Below are positions 7,112 to 15,513 of a stretch of DNA of 64,000 bases, one piece after another. The position numbers and the translations under genes are program-made. Every line of letters begins with the position of its first letter. Positions within the stretch are counted from its first letter, which is position 1. Source of the DNA: Streptomyces netropsis. Its GTDB lineage: Bacteria > Actinomycetota > Actinomycetes > Streptomycetales > Streptomycetaceae. The stretch spans positions 124,001-188,000 of the forward strand of contig NZ_JACHJG010000003.1 of the NCBI RefSeq assembly GCF_014203545.1, read 5' to 3'. Under the pieces are notes generated by a model. The model ran no database searches. It had not been told where the DNA came from and saw nothing but the letters and a program-made list of their open reading frames with translations.

Positions 7112-9655
7112 ATGTTCCGTACCGCCCTGCGCAATCTCCTCGCGCACAAAGCCAGGCTGATGATGACCGCCCTCGCGGTCCTCCTCGGCACCGCCTTCGT
7201 CTCCGGCACGCTCGTCTTCAGCGACTCCGTCGGCAGCGCCTATCGCGACAAGACGGCCAAGAACCTGGACGACGTCGCCGTCTCCGTGACGGGTTTCGGC
7301 CGTCCCGGCACCGGGCCGGGCGGGGACCGCCGGGTCCTCGACGACCGGATGGTCGCCACCGTCCGCGCGCTGCCCGGCGTGACGTCCGTACGTCCCTCGG
7401 TGGGTGGCGTCGCCACGGTCGCCGACAAGAACAACGACCCGGCGGGCAGCGAGTGGGGCAGCAGCGCCGCCAACTACGTGCCCGGCAAGGGCGGCAAGGA
7501 CAGCCGGTACCCGCTGTTGAAGGGCCGGGGCCCGACCGCCGCCGGCGAGATCGCCCTGGACGTGAAGACCGCCGGGAAGACGGGCGCCAAGGTCGGCGAC
7601 ACCGTCCGGCTGGCCGTCGACGGCCCGGTGATGACGAAGAAGCTCGTCGGCATCGTCGAGACCGACGACCCGCGCGTGAGCGCGGGTGGCAGCCTGGCGC
7701 TGTTCGACACCCCGACGGCACAGAAGCTCTTCGGCAAGCCGGGCGAGTTCAGCGAGCTCGTCGTCTCCGCCACCCCGGGCACCGACCAGGAGGCGCTGAC
7801 CCGCAAGGTCCGGGACGTCCTGCCGAAGGACGGCTTCCAGGCGCAGAGCGGCAAGAAGCTGGCGGCCGAGCAGTCCAAGCTCATCGACGAGCAGACCAGC
7901 TCGATCCGGAACACCTTCCTGGTCTTCGCGGGCATCTCCCTCTTCGTCGGCATCTTCATCATCGCCAACACCTTCACCATGCTCATCGCCCAGCGCAGCC
8001 GTGAGATCGCGCTGCTGCGCGCGGTCGGTGCCTCCCGCCGCCAGGTCGTGCGCTCGGTGATGATCGAGGCCGGGCTGCTGGGCCTGGTCGCCTCCGCCGT
8101 CGGCTTCGTGCTGGGTCTCGGCATCGCCACGGGCCTGTGGTCGGTGCTGAACTCGTCCGGTGCCTCGCTGCCCGAGGGCCCGCTGGTCGTCGAGCCGAAC
8201 GCCGCGCTGTCCGCCCTCGCCGTCGGTGTCCTCGTGACCGTGCTCGCCGCGTGGCTGCCCTCCCGCAAGGCCGCGAAGATCGCCCCCGTCGAGGCGCTGT
8301 CGGCCGTGGACCAGGCGCCGACCACCCGCAGCCTCGTCGTCCGCAACTCCATCGGCGCGGTCCTCACCGCGCTGGGAGTCGCCGTCATGCTGTACGTGAC
8401 GACGCTGCGCGACAGCGGTGGTCTGACGGCCGCCATGACGGGCTCGGCCCTGACCCTCGCGGGCGTCATCGTGCTGGCGCCGCTGCTCTCCCGCCCGTTC
8501 GTGAACCTCTTCGGCCGCCTCGCCGTCCGGGTGTCCGGCGTCAGCGGCAAGCTCGCCACCCAGAACGCGCTGCGCAACCCGCGTCGTACGGCCGCCACCG
8601 CCTCCGCGCTGATGATCGGTCTGACGCTGATCACGGGTCTGACGGTGGCCGCGGTCTCCGCGAACCAGGGCGTGGACAAGATGGGCGCCCAGGACCTGAC
8701 GGCCGACTACAAGGTCACGTCGAACAGCTACCTCGGCCTCTCCCCCGACGTCGCCAAGAAGCTCGCCGAGCAGCCGGGCGTCGCCGCCTCGGTGCCCGTC
8801 CGGATGGTCGGCTTCCAGTCGAAGGACGTACCTGCCGGGCTCCGCGCCACGGACCTCTCGAAGATCTCGAAGGTCACCGACCTGAAGATCACCGGCGGTT
8901 CGCTCACCGAGGTGCGCGGCACGACCACCGTCGCGGTGGCCGCGGGCTACGCGAAGAAGAACGGCCTCGCGGTCGGCTCCGCCCTGCCCATGGAGTTCTA
9001 CGACGGCAAGAAGGCCGCCCCGCGCGTCGTCGCCGTCTACGCCGACAACGACGTCCTCGCCGAGGTCCTCGCCGCCCCGGCTCTCGTGGACCCGCACCTG
9101 GACAAGGTCCGCGACGACGAGGTGCTGATCAAGGCCGCCCCCGGCAAGGCGAGCAGCCTGCCCGCCAAGATCAAGGAGACCCTGGGCGGCAACCCGATCA
9201 TCAAGGTCCAGAGCCAGGACGACCTGCGCCGCTCCGAGGCGGGCAGCATCGACGACATCCTCTACCTGATGTACGGGCTGCTGGGCATGGCCGTCGTCAT
9301 CGCGGTCATCGGGGTCGTCAACACCCTCGCGATGTCGGTGTTCGAGCGGACCCGCGAGATCGGGATGCTGCGCGCGATCGGTCTGGCCCGCACCGGGATC
9401 AAGCAGATGGTGCGGCTGGAGTCCGTGATGATCTCGATGTTCGGTGCGGTGCTCGGCGTCGGCGTCGGTATCTTCCTCGCCTGGTCCGGCGGCCATCTGC
9501 TGCGGTCCTCGTTCCCGCAGTACGAGATGGTCGTGCCGTGGGCCCGGATAGGCCTGTTCCTGCTGCTCGCGCTCGTCGTCGGCGTCCTGGCCGCGGTCTG
9601 GCCGGCCCGCAGGGCGGCGAAGCTGAACATGCTGGAGTCGATCGGGGCGCAGTAG
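7112..9655 (+). CDS. FtsX-family ABC transporter permease
   Basis: This 847-residue membrane protein has the double-FtsX layout. An N-terminal helix (about residues 15-37) is followed by a large extracytoplasmic MacB-PCD-like domain, an FtsX triplet of helices (about 270-400), a second long extracellular domain, and a final FtsX triplet (about 720-845). The repeated motifs 'ERTREIGMLRAIG' and 'QRSREIALLRAVG' mark the two FtsX units. It lies 83 bases after its ATPase gene and ends just before a strong terminator. Such pairs export hydrophobic substrates by mechanotransmission. There is no hint of a two-component system beside it. Confidence 0.92.
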   Translation: MFRTALRNLLAHKARLMMTALAVLLGTAFVSGTLVFSDSVGSAYRDKTAKNLDDVAVSVTGFGRPGTGPGGDRRVLDDRMVATVRALPGVTSVRPSVGGVATVADKNNDPAGSEWGSSAANYVPGKGGKDSRYPLLKGRGPTAAGEIALDVKTAGKTGAKVGDTVRLAVDGPVMTKKLVGIVETDDPRVSAGGSLALFDTPTAQKLFGKPGEFSELVVSATPGTDQEALTRKVRDVLPKDGFQAQSGKKLAAEQSKLIDEQTSSIRNTFLVFAGISLFVGIFIIANTFTMLIAQRSREIALLRAVGASRRQVVRSVMIEAGLLGLVASAVGFVLGLGIATGLWSVLNSSGASLPEGPLVVEPNAALSALAVGVLVTVLAAWLPSRKAAKIAPVEALSAVDQAPTTRSLVVRNSIGAVLTALGVAVMLYVTTLRDSGGLTAAMTGSALTLAGVIVLAPLLSRPFVNLFGRLAVRVSGVSGKLATQNALRNPRRTAATASALMIGLTLITGLTVAAVSANQGVDKMGAQDLTADYKVTSNSYLGLSPDVAKKLAEQPGVAASVPVRMVGFQSKDVPAGLRATDLSKISKVTDLKITGGSLTEVRGTTTVAVAAGYAKKNGLAVGSALPMEFYDGKKAAPRVVAVYADNDVLAEVLAAPALVDPHLDKVRDDEVLIKAAPGKASSLPAKIKETLGGNPIIKVQSQDDLRRSEAGSIDDILYLMYGLLGMAVVIAVIGVVNTLAMSVFERTREIGMLRAIGLARTGIKQMVRLESVMISMFGAVLGVGVGIFLAWSGGHLLRSSFPQYEMVVPWARIGLFLLLALVVGVLAAVWPARRAAKLNMLESIGAQ

Positions 9656-9665
9656 GCGCCTCACC

Positions 9666-9708
9666 AGCCGGTGGGCCGGTCCTCGATCCGAGGACCGGCC
9701 CACCGGCT
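9666..9708 (+). terminator. Strong hairpin terminator after the ABC exporter
   Basis: A 20-bp perfect stem (arm AGCCGGTGGGCCGGTCCTCG) with a 3-base loop is followed by TTTT, eleven bases after the permease stop. Confidence 0.85.
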
Positions 9709-9738
9709 TTTGCGTCCGGCGCACACCCACCTGAAGGT

Positions 9739-9764
9739 AAGTGCCCACTTTTTTGTGCGTACTT
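9739..9764. promoter_or_regulatory. HxlR-like operator upstream of the oxidoreductase
   Basis: An imperfect inverted repeat, AAGTGCCCAC - six T - GTGCGTACTT, sits 80 bases before the dehydrogenase start. The half sites differ at two positions. HxlR/MarR-type regulators often bind GTAC-flanked repeats of this size in front of oxidoreductase genes. No such regulator gene is adjacent here. Confidence 0.45.
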
Positions 9765-9843
9765 GAGGCCGTGGAAGCCGTCGACGAGTCTTGTGGAGGC
9801 GCGCCGAGCCCGAGACCACCGCACACCTTCTGGAGTACCCCTC

Positions 9844-10710
9844 ATGAGCAACTCCCCCGTCACCCTTCTCGGTCTGGGCGCCATGGGCAAGGCCCTGGCC
9901 ACCGCGTTCCTCACCGGCGGCCACCCGACCACGGTGTGGAACCGCACGCCCGGCAAGGCCGAGCCGCTGGTGGCGCTGGGGGCCACGGACGCCGCCGGCG
10001 CGGCCGAGGCGGTCGCGGCGAACGAGCTGGTCGTCGTCTGTCTCCTGGACTACGCCTCGGTCCGTGACGTCCTCGGCCCGGTGGCGGGTGCCCTGCGCGG
10101 CCGCACGCTGGTGAACCTCACCAACGGGACCCCGGCGCAGGCCCGCGAGATGGCCGAGTGGGTCGCGGCGCAGGGCGCCGCGTACCTCGACGGCGGCATC
10201 ATGGCCATCCCGCCGGGCATCGGCACCGAGCACGCGTTCCTGCTGTACAGCGGGGACCAGGGCGCCTTCGACACCCACCGCCCGGTCCTGGAGCGGCTGG
10301 GCCGGGCGCACTTCCTCGGCCGCGATGCCGGGCTCGCCCCGCTCTTCGACATCGCCCTGCTCAGCGGGATGTCCGGCATGATCGCCGGCGCCCTGCACGC
10401 GTTGGCCCTGGTGGGTACGGAGAACGTCGCCGCGACGGAGTTCGCCCCGATGCTCCAGGGCTGGATCACCGCCATGACCATCGGCATCCCGCTGTACGCG
10501 GAGCAGATCGACTCCGGTGACTACGCGCACGGCGTCGTCTCCAACGTCGGCATGCAGGCCGCGGCCTACGTCAACCTCATCCGGGCCGCGGAGGACCAGG
10601 GCATCAGCCCGGAGCTGATCGCCCCCTTGAAGCCGCTCATGGACCGCCGGGTCGCGGCCGGTCACGCCCACGAGGACCTGTCCGGTCTGGTGGAGCTGCT
10701 GCGCAAGTAG
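9844..10710 (+). CDS. NAD(P)-dependent oxidoreductase, imine-reductase/6PGDH-like
   Basis: This 288-residue cytosolic enzyme has an N-terminal Rossmann domain beginning 'VTLLGLGAMGKALA' (GLGAMG near residue 10) with 'WNRTPGK' as the NADP-phosphate-binding turn, and a helical C-terminal dimerisation domain. The segment 'PLFDIALLSGMSG' places Asp169 where R-selective imine reductases have their catalytic Asp, and 'NLTNGTP' is typical of the same group. It is therefore more likely an IRED or beta-hydroxyacid-dehydrogenase relative than a true 6-phosphogluconate dehydrogenase. It is monocistronic, preceded by an operator-like inverted repeat and followed by a bidirectional terminator shared with pfkA. 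Confidence 0.85.
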   Translation: MSNSPVTLLGLGAMGKALATAFLTGGHPTTVWNRTPGKAEPLVALGATDAAGAAEAVAANELVVVCLLDYASVRDVLGPVAGALRGRTLVNLTNGTPAQAREMAEWVAAQGAAYLDGGIMAIPPGIGTEHAFLLYSGDQGAFDTHRPVLERLGRAHFLGRDAGLAPLFDIALLSGMSGMIAGALHALALVGTENVAATEFAPMLQGWITAMTIGIPLYAEQIDSGDYAHGVVSNVGMQAAAYVNLIRAAEDQGISPELIAPLKPLMDRRVAAGHAHEDLSGLVELLRK

Positions 10711-10723
10711 TGCGAACTCGAAG

Positions 10724-10763
10724 AAGGCCGGACGGGCTGGTTTTCTCCGGCCCGTCCGGCCTT
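10724..10763. terminator. Bidirectional terminator between convergent genes
   Basis: AAGGCCGGACGGGC and its exact reverse complement form a 14-bp stem around a 12-base loop, between the stop of the oxidoreductase (10710, plus) and that of pfkA (10785, minus). The arms carry AA on the left and TT on the right, so it can work both ways. Confidence 0.8.
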
Positions 10764-10784
10764 TTCGCGTTTCCGGGCCCGGTC

Positions 10785-11810
10785 CTAGAAGACCGACTCC
10801 GCCTCGTCCATCCGGCTCTCCGGCACCCGCTTCAGCTCGGTGACGGCCTCCGCGAGCGGCACCATCGTGATGTCCGTGCCGCGCAGCGCGGTCATCCTGC
10901 CGAAGTCGCCGCGGTGGGCGGCCTCGACGGCGTGCCAGCCGAAGCGCGTGGCGAGGACGCGGTCGTACGCGGTGGGCGTGCCGCCGCGCTGGACGTGGCC
11001 GAGGATGACCGGACGGGCCTCCTTGCCGAGGCGCTTCTCGAGCTCGACGGCGAGCTTCGTGCCGATGCCGGCGAAGCGCTCGTGGCCGAACTGGTCTATG
11101 GCCCCCTTGGCGTAGTCCATCGACCCCTCGGCGGGGTGCGCGCCCTCGGCGACGCAGATGACGGCGAACTTCTTGCCGCGGGAGAAGCGCTCCTCGACCA
11201 TCGAGACCAGGTCGGCGACGTCGAAGGGGCGCTCCGGGAGGCAGATGCCGTGGGCGCCGCCGGCCATGCCGGACTCCAGGGCGATCCAGCCCGCGTGGCG
11301 GCCCATGACCTCGACGACCATGACGCGCTGGTGCGACTCGGCGGTGGTCTTCAGACGGTCGATGGCCTCGGTGGCCACGCCGACGGCGGTGTCGAAGCCG
11401 AAGGTGCGGTCGGTGGCGGAGATGTCGTTGTCGATGGTCTTCGGGACACCGACGACGGGCATGCCGGCGTCCGACAGCATCCGGGCGGCGGTCAGTGTGC
11501 CCTCGCCGCCGATGGGAATGAGGACGTCGATGCCGTATTCACGGGAGAAGTCCTGGGCGCTCTCGCACGCCTCGCGCAACCGGGCGCGCTCGAGGCGCGC
11601 GGAGCCGAGGATGGTGCCGCCGCGGGCCAGGATGCCGCTGACGGCGTCGAGGTCGAGCTTGCGGAAGCGGCCGTCGAGGAGGCCCTTGAAGCCGTCCTCG
11701 AAGCCGATGACCTCGTCGTTGTGGCCGACGAGAGCCCGGTGCACCACCGAGCGGATGACAGCGTTCAGGCCGGGGCAGTCGCCGCCTGCGGTGAGGACTC
11801 CGATGCGCAT
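10785..11810 (-). CDS. pfkA: ATP-dependent 6-phosphofructokinase
   Basis: This 341-residue enzyme phosphorylates fructose 6-phosphate to fructose 1,6-bisphosphate in glycolysis. It begins 'MRIGVLTAGGDCPGLNAVIR', the family start. 'PIGGEGTLTA' carries Gly at the position that distinguishes ATP-dependent from pyrophosphate-dependent enzymes, 'PKTIDND' is the catalytic base segment and 'EVMGRHAGWIA' is the substrate loop. Upstream in-frame codons exist, but the ATG at 11810 has AGGAG 10-14 bases before it and the family N-terminus. It is divergent from pta with about 235 bases between them, placing glycolytic entry beside acetate overflow and pyk. Confidence 0.96.
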   Translation of the reverse strand: MRIGVLTAGGDCPGLNAVIRSVVHRALVGHNDEVIGFEDGFKGLLDGRFRKLDLDAVSGILARGGTILGSARLERARLREACESAQDFSREYGIDVLIPIGGEGTLTAARMLSDAGMPVVGVPKTIDNDISATDRTFGFDTAVGVATEAIDRLKTTAESHQRVMVVEVMGRHAGWIALESGMAGGAHGICLPERPFDVADLVSMVEERFSRGKKFAVICVAEGAHPAEGSMDYAKGAIDQFGHERFAGIGTKLAVELEKRLGKEARPVILGHVQRGGTPTAYDRVLATRFGWHAVEAAHRGDFGRMTALRGTDITMVPLAEAVTELKRVPESRMDEAESVF

Positions 11811-12045
11811 CGTGCTGTTTCTCCTGCTCGCTACTGGTACATGTGAGCCGGGACCGATTGTTTCACGGGCCGGGCGGTACTGCCGCACCCCTAAGGACGC
11901 CCCTCCGACATCCCGTCGACGTCCACCGCCGAGCGCCTTATCCACGGTCGCAGGTATTGTCAAGAGGGCAAGGCCACCCTAACGGCTATTTTTTCAGCAG
12001 CAGCACTCGGCGATGCAAACAAGCGACGGAACAAGGAGAGCACGC

Positions 12046-14127
12046 GTGACGCGCAGCGTGTACGTGACCGGGACCGACCGGGGCGACGGCCGCCAGGTCA
12101 TCGAGCTGGGAGTCATGGAGCTCCTGACCCGCCACGTGGACCGGGTGGGCGTCTTCCGCCCGCTCGTCCACGACCACGGCCCGGACCGTCTCTTCGACCT
12201 CCTGCGGTCGCGCTACCGCCTCGGTCAGTCGCCCGAGTCCGTCTACGGCCTGACCTACGGCGAGGCCTCCGCCCTCCAGGCCGAGCGGGGCATGGACGAG
12301 CTGGTCTCGGCCCTCGTCGAGCGCTTCCTCGCGGTCGCCCGGGAGTACGAGTACGTCCTGGTGCTCGGCACCGACTTCGCCGCCACCAACGTCCCCGACG
12401 AGCTGGCCCTCAACGCCCGTCTGGCGAACGAGTTCGGCGCCTCCGTGATCACCGTCGTCGGCGGCCAGGACCAGGCCGCCGAGGCCGTACGGGCCGAGGC
12501 GGCCAACGCCTACCGCGCCTACGAGGCGCTGGGCTGCGACGTCGTGGCGCTCGTCGTCAACCGCGTCGCGCCCGCCGACCGCGCGGCCGTCGCCGAGGGG
12601 CTCGCCGCGAGCCTGCCGGTGGCCTGCTACGCGCTCCCCGAGGACGGTTCGCTGTCCGCGCCGACCGTGGCGCAGATCGTCCGCAAGCTGGGTGCCGAGG
12701 TGCTGCTCGGCGACGACGCGGGGCTCAACCGCGACGCCCGCGACTTCGTCTTCGGCGGCGCGATGCTCCCCGCGTTCCTGCCCGCCCTGACCGAGGGCTG
12801 CCTGGTGGTGACCCCCGGCGACCGCACCGACCTGATCATCGGCGCGCTGGCCGCGCACAGCGCCGGCGCGCCGCCGATAGCCGGACTGCTGCTCACCCTC
12901 GACGAGCGTCCGGGCCCGAGCATCCTGGCCCTCGCCGGCCGGCTGGCCCCGGGCACGCCGGTGATCTCCGTGCCCGGTGGTTCCTTCCCCACCGCGGCCG
13001 AGCTGTTCGCGATCGAGGGCAAGCTGAACGCCGCGTCGCCGCGCAAGTCGGAGACCGCCCTCGGCCTGTTCGAGCGCCATGTGGACACCGCCGAGCTGAC
13101 GAACCGCATTTCGGTGGCCCGCTCCAGCCGGGTCACGCCGATGATGTTCGAGCACGAGCTGATCGAGCGCTCCCGCTCCGGCCGCCGCCGGGTGGTCCTG
13201 CCCGAGGGCACCGAGGAGCGCGTGCTGCGCGCCGCCGATGTGCTGCTGCGCCGCGACGTCTGCGATCTCACCCTCCTGGGTGAGGAGGACGCGATCCGCA
13301 AGCGCGCCGCCGAGCTGGGCATCGACCTGACCGAGGCGCAGCTCATCGACCCGCAGACGTCGCCGCTGCGCGAGCGCTTCGCCGAGCTGTACGCGAGGGT
13401 CCGCGCCCACAAGGGCATGACGGTGGAGCTGGCGCACGACGTCGTCGCCGACGTCTCCTACTTCGGCACCCTGATGGTCCAGGAGGGTCTGGCCGACGGC
13501 ATGGTCTCGGGCGCGGTGCACTCCACGGCCGCCACCATCCGGCCCGCCTTCGAGATCATCAAGACCGCGCCGGGCGCCCAGATCGTCTCCTCGGTCTTCT
13601 TCATGTGCCTGGCCGACCGGGTCCTCGTCTACGGCGACTGCGCGGTCAACCCGGACCCGAACGCCGAGCAGCTCGCGGACATCGCCATCCAGTCCGCCGC
13701 GACCGCCGCCCAGTTCGGCGTGGAGCCCCGGATCGCGATGCTGTCGTACTCCACCGGCACCTCCGGGTCCGGCGCGGACGTCGACAAGGTCCGCAAGGCC
13801 ACCGAGATCGTCCGTGAGCGCCGCCCGGACCTGCTGGTCGAGGGCCCGATCCAGTACGACGCCGCCGTGGACGCGGCCGTCGCGGCGACCAAGCTCCCGG
13901 GCTCGGAGGTCGCGGGCAAGGCCACCGTGCTGGTCTTCCCGGACCTGAACACGGGTAACAACACCTACAAGGCCGTCCAGCGCTCGGCCGGCGCGGTCGC
14001 GGTCGGCCCGGTCCTGCAGGGCCTGCGCAAGCCCGTCAACGACCTCTCGCGCGGCGCCCTCGTGCAGGACATCGTCAACACGGTCGCCATCACCGCCATC
14101 CAGGCGCAGGGCGAGCAGCGCCCCTGA
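12046..14127 (+). CDS. pta: Phosphate acetyltransferase
   Basis: This 693-residue protein converts acetyl-CoA plus phosphate to acetyl phosphate. The N-terminal half (about 1-230) is a BioD-like P-loop region whose start 'SVYVTGTDRGDGR' has lost the usual GxxxGKT. A DRTGG domain lies in the middle (about 215-325) and the catalytic PTA domain is C-terminal (about 370-693), with 'MMFEHELIERSRSGRR' and 'SVFFMCLADRVLVYGDCAVNPDP'. I chose the GTG at 12046 because AAGGAGAG lies 6 bases upstream. A further in-frame ATG at 12013 lacks a site. ackA follows after a 102-base gap with a hairpin. Confidence 0.95.
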   Translation: MTRSVYVTGTDRGDGRQVIELGVMELLTRHVDRVGVFRPLVHDHGPDRLFDLLRSRYRLGQSPESVYGLTYGEASALQAERGMDELVSALVERFLAVAREYEYVLVLGTDFAATNVPDELALNARLANEFGASVITVVGGQDQAAEAVRAEAANAYRAYEALGCDVVALVVNRVAPADRAAVAEGLAASLPVACYALPEDGSLSAPTVAQIVRKLGAEVLLGDDAGLNRDARDFVFGGAMLPAFLPALTEGCLVVTPGDRTDLIIGALAAHSAGAPPIAGLLLTLDERPGPSILALAGRLAPGTPVISVPGGSFPTAAELFAIEGKLNAASPRKSETALGLFERHVDTAELTNRISVARSSRVTPMMFEHELIERSRSGRRRVVLPEGTEERVLRAADVLLRRDVCDLTLLGEEDAIRKRAAELGIDLTEAQLIDPQTSPLRERFAELYARVRAHKGMTVELAHDVVADVSYFGTLMVQEGLADGMVSGAVHSTAATIRPAFEIIKTAPGAQIVSSVFFMCLADRVLVYGDCAVNPDPNAEQLADIAIQSAATAAQFGVEPRIAMLSYSTGTSGSGADVDKVRKATEIVRERRPDLLVEGPIQYDAAVDAAVAATKLPGSEVAGKATVLVFPDLNTGNNTYKAVQRSAGAVAVGPVLQGLRKPVNDLSRGALVQDIVNTVAITAIQAQGEQRP

Positions 14128-14134
14128 CGCCCGT

Positions 14135-14173
14135 ACGGCCGTACGGGGACCCGCCCGGTCCCCGTACGGCCGT
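14135..14173 (+). terminator. Intergenic hairpin between pta and ackA
   Basis: Perfect 16-bp arms (ACGGCCGTACGGGGAC) flank a 7-base loop directly after pta. It has no U-run, so it could attenuate, stabilise the 3' end of the pta message or terminate partially while ackA is still co-transcribed. Confidence 0.55.
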
Positions 14174-14229
14174 GACTCCCCCCACGACGCCACGACGCCA
14201 CGCACCGCCCCCAACCCGGAAAGCCCTTC

Positions 14230-15441
14230 ATGACTGCCAACGCCACCCGAGTCCTCGTCCTCAACTCCGGTTCCTCGTCGGTGAAGTACCAGCTGCTCGA
14301 CATGGCCGACGGTGCCCGGCTGGCCGTCGGGCTGGTCGAGCGCATCGGTGAGGAGACCTCCCGGCTGGCGCACACGCCGCTCGCGACGGGCGGCGCCAAG
14401 CGCGAGCGCGAGCAGCCGATCGCCGACCACGAGGCCGCGCTGCGGGCCGTCGCCGGGGAGCTGGCGGCGGACGGGCTGGGCCTGGACTCCCCGGAGCTGG
14501 CCGCGATCGGCCACCGGGTGGTGCACGGCGGCAAGAAGTTCACCGAGCCGACCGTGATCACCGACGAGGTGACGGCGGAGATCGAGCGGCTGATCCCGGT
14601 CGCGCCGCTGCACAACCCGGCCAACATCACCGGCATCCGCGTGGCCCAGGCGCTGCGCCCCGACCTCCCGCAGGTCGCGGTCTTCGACACCGCCTTCCAC
14701 ACCACGATGCCCGAGGCCGCCGCGCGCTACGCGATCGACGTGGAGACCGCCGACGCGCACCGCATCCGCCGGTACGGCTTCCACGGCACCTCGCACGCGT
14801 ACGTCTCGCGCGAGACCGCCAAGCTGCTCGGCAAGGACCCCTCCGAGGTCAACGTCATCGTGCTGCACCTGGGCAACGGCGCCTCCGCCTCCGCCGTCAA
14901 GGGCGGCCGCTGCGTCGACACCTCCATGGGCCTGACCCCGCTGGAGGGCCTGGTCATGGGCACCCGTTCCGGTGACATCGACCCGGCGGTGATCTCCCAC
15001 CTGGCGCGCAACGCGGGCATGTCCATCGACGAGATCGACTCGCTCCTCAACAAGAAGAGCGGTCTGATCGGACTGTGCGGCGACAACGACATGCGCGAGA
15101 TCCGCCGGCGGATCGACGCGGGCGACGAGCGGGCGGCGCTCGCCTTCGACATCTACGTGCACCGGCTGAAGAAGTACATCGGCGCCTACTACGCGGTCCT
15201 CGGCAAGGTCGACGCCGTGGCCTTCACGGCGGGCGTCGGCGAGAACGCGGCCCCCGTGCGGGAGGCCGCCGTGGCCGGTCTGGAGGAGCTGGGCCTGGCC
15301 GTGGACGCCGATCTCAACGCCGTCCGGGGCGACGAGGCACGGCTGATCTCCCCCGAGTACGCCCGGGTCGCGGTGGCAGTCGTCCCCACGGACGAGGAGC
15401 TGGAGATCGCCACTCAGACGTACGCCCTGGTCAGCGCTTGA
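14230..15441 (+). CDS. ackA: Acetate kinase
   Basis: This 403-residue enzyme of the ASKHA fold converts acetyl phosphate and ADP to acetate and ATP, completing the Pta-AckA pathway with the gene upstream. Signatures include 'VLVLNSGSSSVKYQLLD' at the start, 'GHRVVHGG', the catalytic Asp in 'VFDTAFHTTMP', 'RYGFHGTSH', the phosphate-binding 'LHLGNGASASAV' and 'AFTAGVGENA'. Length matches the family (about 400). It is preceded by GGAAAG at 14218-14223. Both genes plus pyk lie in the same direction, linking pyruvate production to acetate excretion. Confidence 0.96.
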   Translation: MTANATRVLVLNSGSSSVKYQLLDMADGARLAVGLVERIGEETSRLAHTPLATGGAKREREQPIADHEAALRAVAGELAADGLGLDSPELAAIGHRVVHGGKKFTEPTVITDEVTAEIERLIPVAPLHNPANITGIRVAQALRPDLPQVAVFDTAFHTTMPEAAARYAIDVETADAHRIRRYGFHGTSHAYVSRETAKLLGKDPSEVNVIVLHLGNGASASAVKGGRCVDTSMGLTPLEGLVMGTRSGDIDPAVISHLARNAGMSIDEIDSLLNKKSGLIGLCGDNDMREIRRRIDAGDERAALAFDIYVHRLKKYIGAYYAVLGKVDAVAFTAGVGENAAPVREAAVAGLEELGLAVDADLNAVRGDEARLISPEYARVAVAVVPTDEELEIATQTYALVSA

Positions 15442-15513
15442 TCGACGGCCGGCGCTCGGTCGTTCCCACAGCTCGAATATTCCGCTCCGAAACAAACCGA
15501 TAGGATCTGCCCC

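Noticed and set aside
7079..9826. A minus-strand open frame of about 900 codons opposite the FtsX permease
   Set aside because: It is antisense to a clear membrane protein, very rich in His/Asp/Gly/Arg, and without a start site.
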